This document shows positions 61,062-64,000 of a DNA stretch of 64,000 nucleotides, one piece after another. Source of the stretch: Desulfatitalea sp. BRH_c12 (GTDB lineage Bacteria; Desulfobacterota; Desulfobacteria; Desulfobacterales; Desulfosarcinaceae). The stretch spans positions 430,001 through 494,000 of the forward strand of contig LADR01000008.1 in assembly GCA_000961655.1 (NCBI GenBank), in the 5' to 3' direction. The position numbers were made by a program, and so were the translations under genes. Positions within the stretch are counted from its first letter, which is position 1. Each line of letters starts with the position of its first letter. The notes under the pieces are model-generated. The model did not search any database and had not been told where the DNA came from. It saw nothing but the letters and a program-made list of their open reading frames with translations.

Positions 61062-61880
61062 ATGGGAAAAACAGTCATGATCACAGGAACATCTACAGGA
61101 ATTGGCAATGCCGCGGCCCTATTATTCCACCGAAAGGGGTGGAATGTGGCAGCAACGATCCGATCCATCGAAAAAAAACCGAAAGAATTTATTGGGCTCG
61201 AGAATTTGAAATGCTTCACCATGGACGTGACGGACAAAAAAGAGATTGAACAGGCAGTCCGGGATATCATAAACGAATTCGGCACCATCGATACCCTGGT
61301 CAACAATGCCGGTGTTTATTCAACTGGCCCCCTGGAAGCTATTTCCGATTGCGAGATCCGGCACATTTTTGAAGTCAATGTTCAAGGTACCATCAATGTC
61401 ACCAAAGTACTCATTCCCTACTTACGGAGGCAAAAAAAAGGAACAATTATCAATGTGTCTTCGATTGCCGGCAAAGTAACCTTCCCTTTTCAGTCCCTCT
61501 ATCATGGATCCAAATGGGCCATCGAAGGGTTCAGCCAAGGCCTTGCCCATGAGCTTAAGGAATTCGGTATCCGGGTTAAAACCGTTGCACCCGGTATGGT
61601 AAAAACCCATTTTTACGACCATGTTTTCACTATTCCAGAAAACGGCAATACGGATGCGTACAAAAAAAGCTTTACACGTTGGCACGCTTACCTGATGGGA
61701 AATTTCGAAAAAGGATACGGTCCGGAAGAATCGGCAAAGACCATATACAAAGCGGCAACAGACAAGCATGCGAAATTGACATATGCAGCTGGTCTGGACA
61801 CGAAAATGGTTTTTTTCCTAAAGCAGATCATGCCCCACTGCCTTTTCAATAGCATTGTACGCAGAAGTGTCGGGATTTGA
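61062..61880 (+). CDS. Short-chain dehydrogenase/reductase
   Basis: A 272-residue NAD(P)-dependent oxidoreductase with AAAGGAG upstream. The cofactor site is TGTSTGIGN, then NNAGVYSTGP, and the catalytic residues are Ser in INVSSIAG and Tyr-x-x-x-Lys in YHGSKWAIEG. The sequence is of the classical SDR type often annotated as oxidoreductase or 3-oxoacyl reductase. It follows the tetR gene by 51 bp with a shared operator, so the pair is a self-contained inducible unit. The substrate is unknown. Confidence 0.9.
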   Translation: MGKTVMITGTSTGIGNAAALLFHRKGWNVAATIRSIEKKPKEFIGLENLKCFTMDVTDKKEIEQAVRDIINEFGTIDTLVNNAGVYSTGPLEAISDCEIRHIFEVNVQGTINVTKVLIPYLRRQKKGTIINVSSIAGKVTFPFQSLYHGSKWAIEGFSQGLAHELKEFGIRVKTVAPGMVKTHFYDHVFTIPENGNTDAYKKSFTRWHAYLMGNFEKGYGPEESAKTIYKAATDKHAKLTYAAGLDTKMVFFLKQIMPHCLFNSIVRRSVGI

Positions 61881-62063
61881 TCTTTTACACGGGGCCCACG
61901 GTTTACGGGCATGATAAATTCAACCCTTTGCTCAGCTGATTTATAGGTTTTTTTGCATGACACGCCGATATAGAATGTCCTATTCCTCCCCCGCTGTGTA
62001 GATGCAGGGCGACCCCACTCTTGCAAAAAACACTAGTAAAGAAAGGGATTTGCTTTTCAGGGG

Positions 62064-62831
62064 TCACTTGCCTATTTTTCTGATCAATCCCGTCATGGAA
62101 AGCAAGCCGGCGCCTGTAAGCAAAAGGGCAGCGGGTTCAGGAACCGGAGCAGGCCCCGGGTGGGACACAGGCGCGATCCAATCCACAGTGCCCTCGATAG
62201 CGAGGGCATACAGGCGATCTTCAGATATCGAGAAATCATAATAGGCGCCGGTTATTTGAAACTCATTGATTGGCCAATCAATGAGTTGGATGGCTGTCGG
62301 CAGACTCTGATTGTGGATAGCGGTCATGGCGTTGTCCTGCAAGGTCCAGCCTATTTTCCCCTCTTGCATGCCGAATGGAAATTGTGGTGTCACGCCCCAA
62401 AAATCGGGATTTCTGACCATACTGTAAATAAAATCCAACCGATCTGCGCCGCCCAGGTTATAAAACTCATTATCCCAGACCAGAACGGCATTGGCCGGAT
62501 TGGTTTTGAAATCGTAATGGTTGATTTGGACTTGCATACCGTAATAGGGGTCACGGGGATCCATCGGGTAGTAAGCCGATTGTGGATATTGATCTTTGCC
62601 GCCAAGTTGAATCCAAAGGTCTACCACGTCTAAATCGTAGGTAAATGTGCCTGAAAAGCGATCTCCGGAAGCAAATGGACCGGTGGCATCCGACGGAAAA
62701 TTCCCGCTGTAGCTCACTTGATTGATGTACCCGGAAAAATCAAAGCGCCACAAAGTGACGGCGAATGAGTTTGGAATAGCTACGAGAGCGAACAAAGCCG
62801 CACCCATCACTATTAAAATGGATTTTCTCAT
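62064..62831 (-). CDS. Secreted PEP-CTERM protein
   Basis: A 255-residue protein started at 62831, with GGAGGGG upstream. The signal peptide (MRKSILIVMGAALFALVAIP) is followed by a beta-rich body, including SGTFTYDLDVVDLWIQLGGK. The C-terminus has a complete exosortase signal: VPEPAALLLTGAGLLSMTGL followed by the basic IRKIGK. It should be exported and then processed by an exosortase encoded elsewhere. Such proteins often belong to the extracellular matrix of sediment and biofilm bacteria. Confidence 0.85.
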   Translation of the reverse strand: MRKSILIVMGAALFALVAIPNSFAVTLWRFDFSGYINQVSYSGNFPSDATGPFASGDRFSGTFTYDLDVVDLWIQLGGKDQYPQSAYYPMDPRDPYYGMQVQINHYDFKTNPANAVLVWDNEFYNLGGADRLDFIYSMVRNPDFWGVTPQFPFGMQEGKIGWTLQDNAMTAIHNQSLPTAIQLIDWPINEFQITGAYYDFSISEDRLYALAIEGTVDWIAPVSHPGPAPVPEPAALLLTGAGLLSMTGLIRKIGK

Positions 62832-63442
62832 GTCCCCTCCTTTTTTCGCTTTATGTCTATCAGGCTGTTGAAAAATGGGAACCGGGCCGCCATGCGGTGC
62901 TAAGCGGATATTGAAGTTGCTCAAATAATGTATGCGGCGCTTTTCGAAAACAGCGCATCGCCTACGATCTGGACCTTGTTTTCCCACAGCTGCCAACTGG
63001 CTTTGTTGGAGATTGAAATTAAGTGGTCTCCCAATGCCACCCATGCATCTGACCTGGAACGATGACAGTGTGCGCGGCACCTCCGGGTTCAGGGGTTGCA
63101 AAGTTCCCAATTTTGACAGAAAAGAAGTGGCCGATAGTTTCAACTTTTATACCCTTGGTAGTATGGGTAACAATACATGCAAGCAAGTATGATAGGCTAA
63201 CGCGGCGTGTATCGGCGGATGTGGAACAAAGCATTAAAGTTCGTCAACAACACGTATTTGTGCGATTGATTGCCGTTTTGTGGTCATAACGCTATTCGGG
63301 AATGGGGGAGGCGCACCATGACAGATACGGCGTTGCGTAAAAAACTTATTTTGTATTATTATGCCCAGCGCAAGTGAGGGGCCGGGTAAGTGGTAAAAGG
63401 AAAACGATCTGAATTTCACCTTAACAATTAAAGGAGGTTTTT
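62832..63442. other. Gap with one possible tiny ORF
   Basis: The only coding candidate is a 19-codon frame at 63318-63377 with a good ribosome-binding site. The long minus-strand extension of the PEP-CTERM frame to 63143 shows no coding character. I see no hairpin or repeat family member that I can support. Confidence 0.45.
63318..63377 (+). CDS. Candidate 19-residue small ORF
   Basis: ATG at 63318 with GGGGGAGG seven bases upstream encodes MTDTALRKKLILYYYAQRK. It ends 65 bp before the start of the MaoC gene and could be a leader peptide. Nothing beyond the ribosome-binding site supports it. Confidence 0.25.
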   Translation: MTDTALRKKLILYYYAQRK

Positions 63443-63901
63443 ATGACTGAAGTACTACCATTGGAGAAATTCAAACAGCTCATCGGGCAGGACAACGGGA
63501 CGACCGACTGGATTTTGATCGATCAGGAGAGAATCAACCGCTTTGCGGATGTGACCGAAGATCATCAATGGATCCACGTCGATGCCGACAAGGCCATGCA
63601 GGGGCCCTTTGGTACGACAATCGCACACGGCTTTCTGATCCTGTCGCTGGTGCCGGTGTTCAGTTATGCCGGCAAGTATGCCATCGAGGGCGCCAAAATG
63701 GTCGTCAATTACGGCTTGAACAAGGTGCGCTTCATCAACCCCGTTCCGGCGGGTTCCCGGGTGCGCTCCAATATGGTGATCTCGGCGGTCGAGGAGAAAA
63801 AACCCGGTCAGATTCTGGTTACCAACACCCATACCATCGAAATCGAAGGACAGGCCAAACCCGCCTGCGTGGCTGAGGCATTGGGGATGTTCTTCCTGTA
63901 G
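63443..63901 (+). CDS. MaoC-family dehydratase
   Basis: A 152-residue hot-dog-fold enzyme with AAAGGAGG upstream. The hydratase-2 active site is visible: FADVTEDHQWIHVD (catalytic Asp and His), then GPFGTTIAHGFLILSLV. NYGLNKVRFINPVPAGSRVR is the usual second half. Close relatives are (R)-specific enoyl-CoA hydratases and NodN-like proteins. It probably hydrates enoyl-CoA in fatty-acid or polyester metabolism. Neighbouring genes do not fix the pathway. Confidence 0.9.
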   Translation: MTEVLPLEKFKQLIGQDNGTTDWILIDQERINRFADVTEDHQWIHVDADKAMQGPFGTTIAHGFLILSLVPVFSYAGKYAIEGAKMVVNYGLNKVRFINPVPAGSRVRSNMVISAVEEKKPGQILVTNTHTIEIEGQAKPACVAEALGMFFL

Positions 63902-63958
63902 CTTATCCTGACATTACTGCCTTAAGCCTGAGCCAATGGGGGCGTTTATCGCGTAACT

Positions 63959-64000
63959 GGGGTTATCCACTTCGGCCAAGTGAGATACGATACGGGTGTG
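63959..64000 (+). repeat. Left end of a family B element, cut by the window edge
   Basis: GGTTATCCACTTCGGCCAAG (63961-63980) followed by TGAGATAC matches the left ends at 42193 and 58613. The element continues beyond the window. Confidence 0.6.

Overview
The window reads as a piece of chromosome from an anaerobic Gram-negative bacterium, most likely a Desulfobacteraceae/Desulfosarcinaceae-type member of the Desulfobacterota. This is an inference. It rests on the hgcAB pair, an ADP-forming acyl-CoA synthetase, an AmrS-type radical SAM enzyme, a one-cluster ferredoxin, PEP-CTERM proteins, RND/TolC and MscS envelope genes, and GC-rich coding sequence separated by many palindromic intergenic repeats. 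No rRNA, tRNA, CRISPR array, phage module or complete insertion sequence was seen.

Layout. 1-5 kb: a truncated membrane protein, an ABC importer (ATPase, permease, NMT1/THI5-like binding protein) and an Hsp20-like/secreted-protein pair. 5-18.4 kb: purB, trmO, a methyltransferase, amrS, a glycosyltransferase, a small membrane protein, an ADP-forming acyl-CoA synthetase, a DUF169 protein, an AMP-forming acyl-CoA synthetase, and two neighbouring zinc-ribbon proteins, one with an SPFH domain. 19-24 kb: a ferredoxin and a MacAB-like efflux operon with two permeases. 24.7-31 kb: a small CPxxxC protein, a methyltransferase divergent from a sigma-54 activator, an OsmC protein behind a good sigma-54 promoter, and a zinc-ribbon/SUMF1-type protein. 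31-38 kb: an outer-membrane protein, an MscS channel, a PEP-CTERM-like protein, a hydrolase, a lipoprotein and an MBL-fold hydrolase. 38-42 kb: a TetR regulator followed by two secreted alpha/beta-hydrolases, the first broken by an 11-bp tandem duplication. 42.6-52.7 kb: uvrA, a lipoprotein and a three-gene RND efflux operon. 53-58.2 kb: a GAF protein, an SDR, hgcA, hgcB and an ABC-F ATPase. 58.8-64 kb: a glycolipid-binding-like protein, an HD-domain protein, a TetR/SDR pair sharing an operator, a PEP-CTERM protein and a MaoC hydratase.

The most consequential genes are hgcA (54794-55999) and hgcB (56036-56323), the two genes required for mercury methylation. The diagnostic NVWCAAGK cap-helix motif, the HgcB CxxCxxCxxxCP clusters, Cys73 and the C-terminal Cys-Cys pair are all visible. 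The gene pair ends at a strong intrinsic terminator.

The least explained signal is between the genes. Several families of short palindromic elements recur. One family (terminal repeats CAACTTTCGGG) is present in four copies, each flanked by its own 7-11 bp direct repeat, as expected of transposed non-autonomous elements. A second family (ends GGTTATCCA) shares an internal 19-nt hairpin core with the first. These elements occupy most gaps longer than 300 bp.
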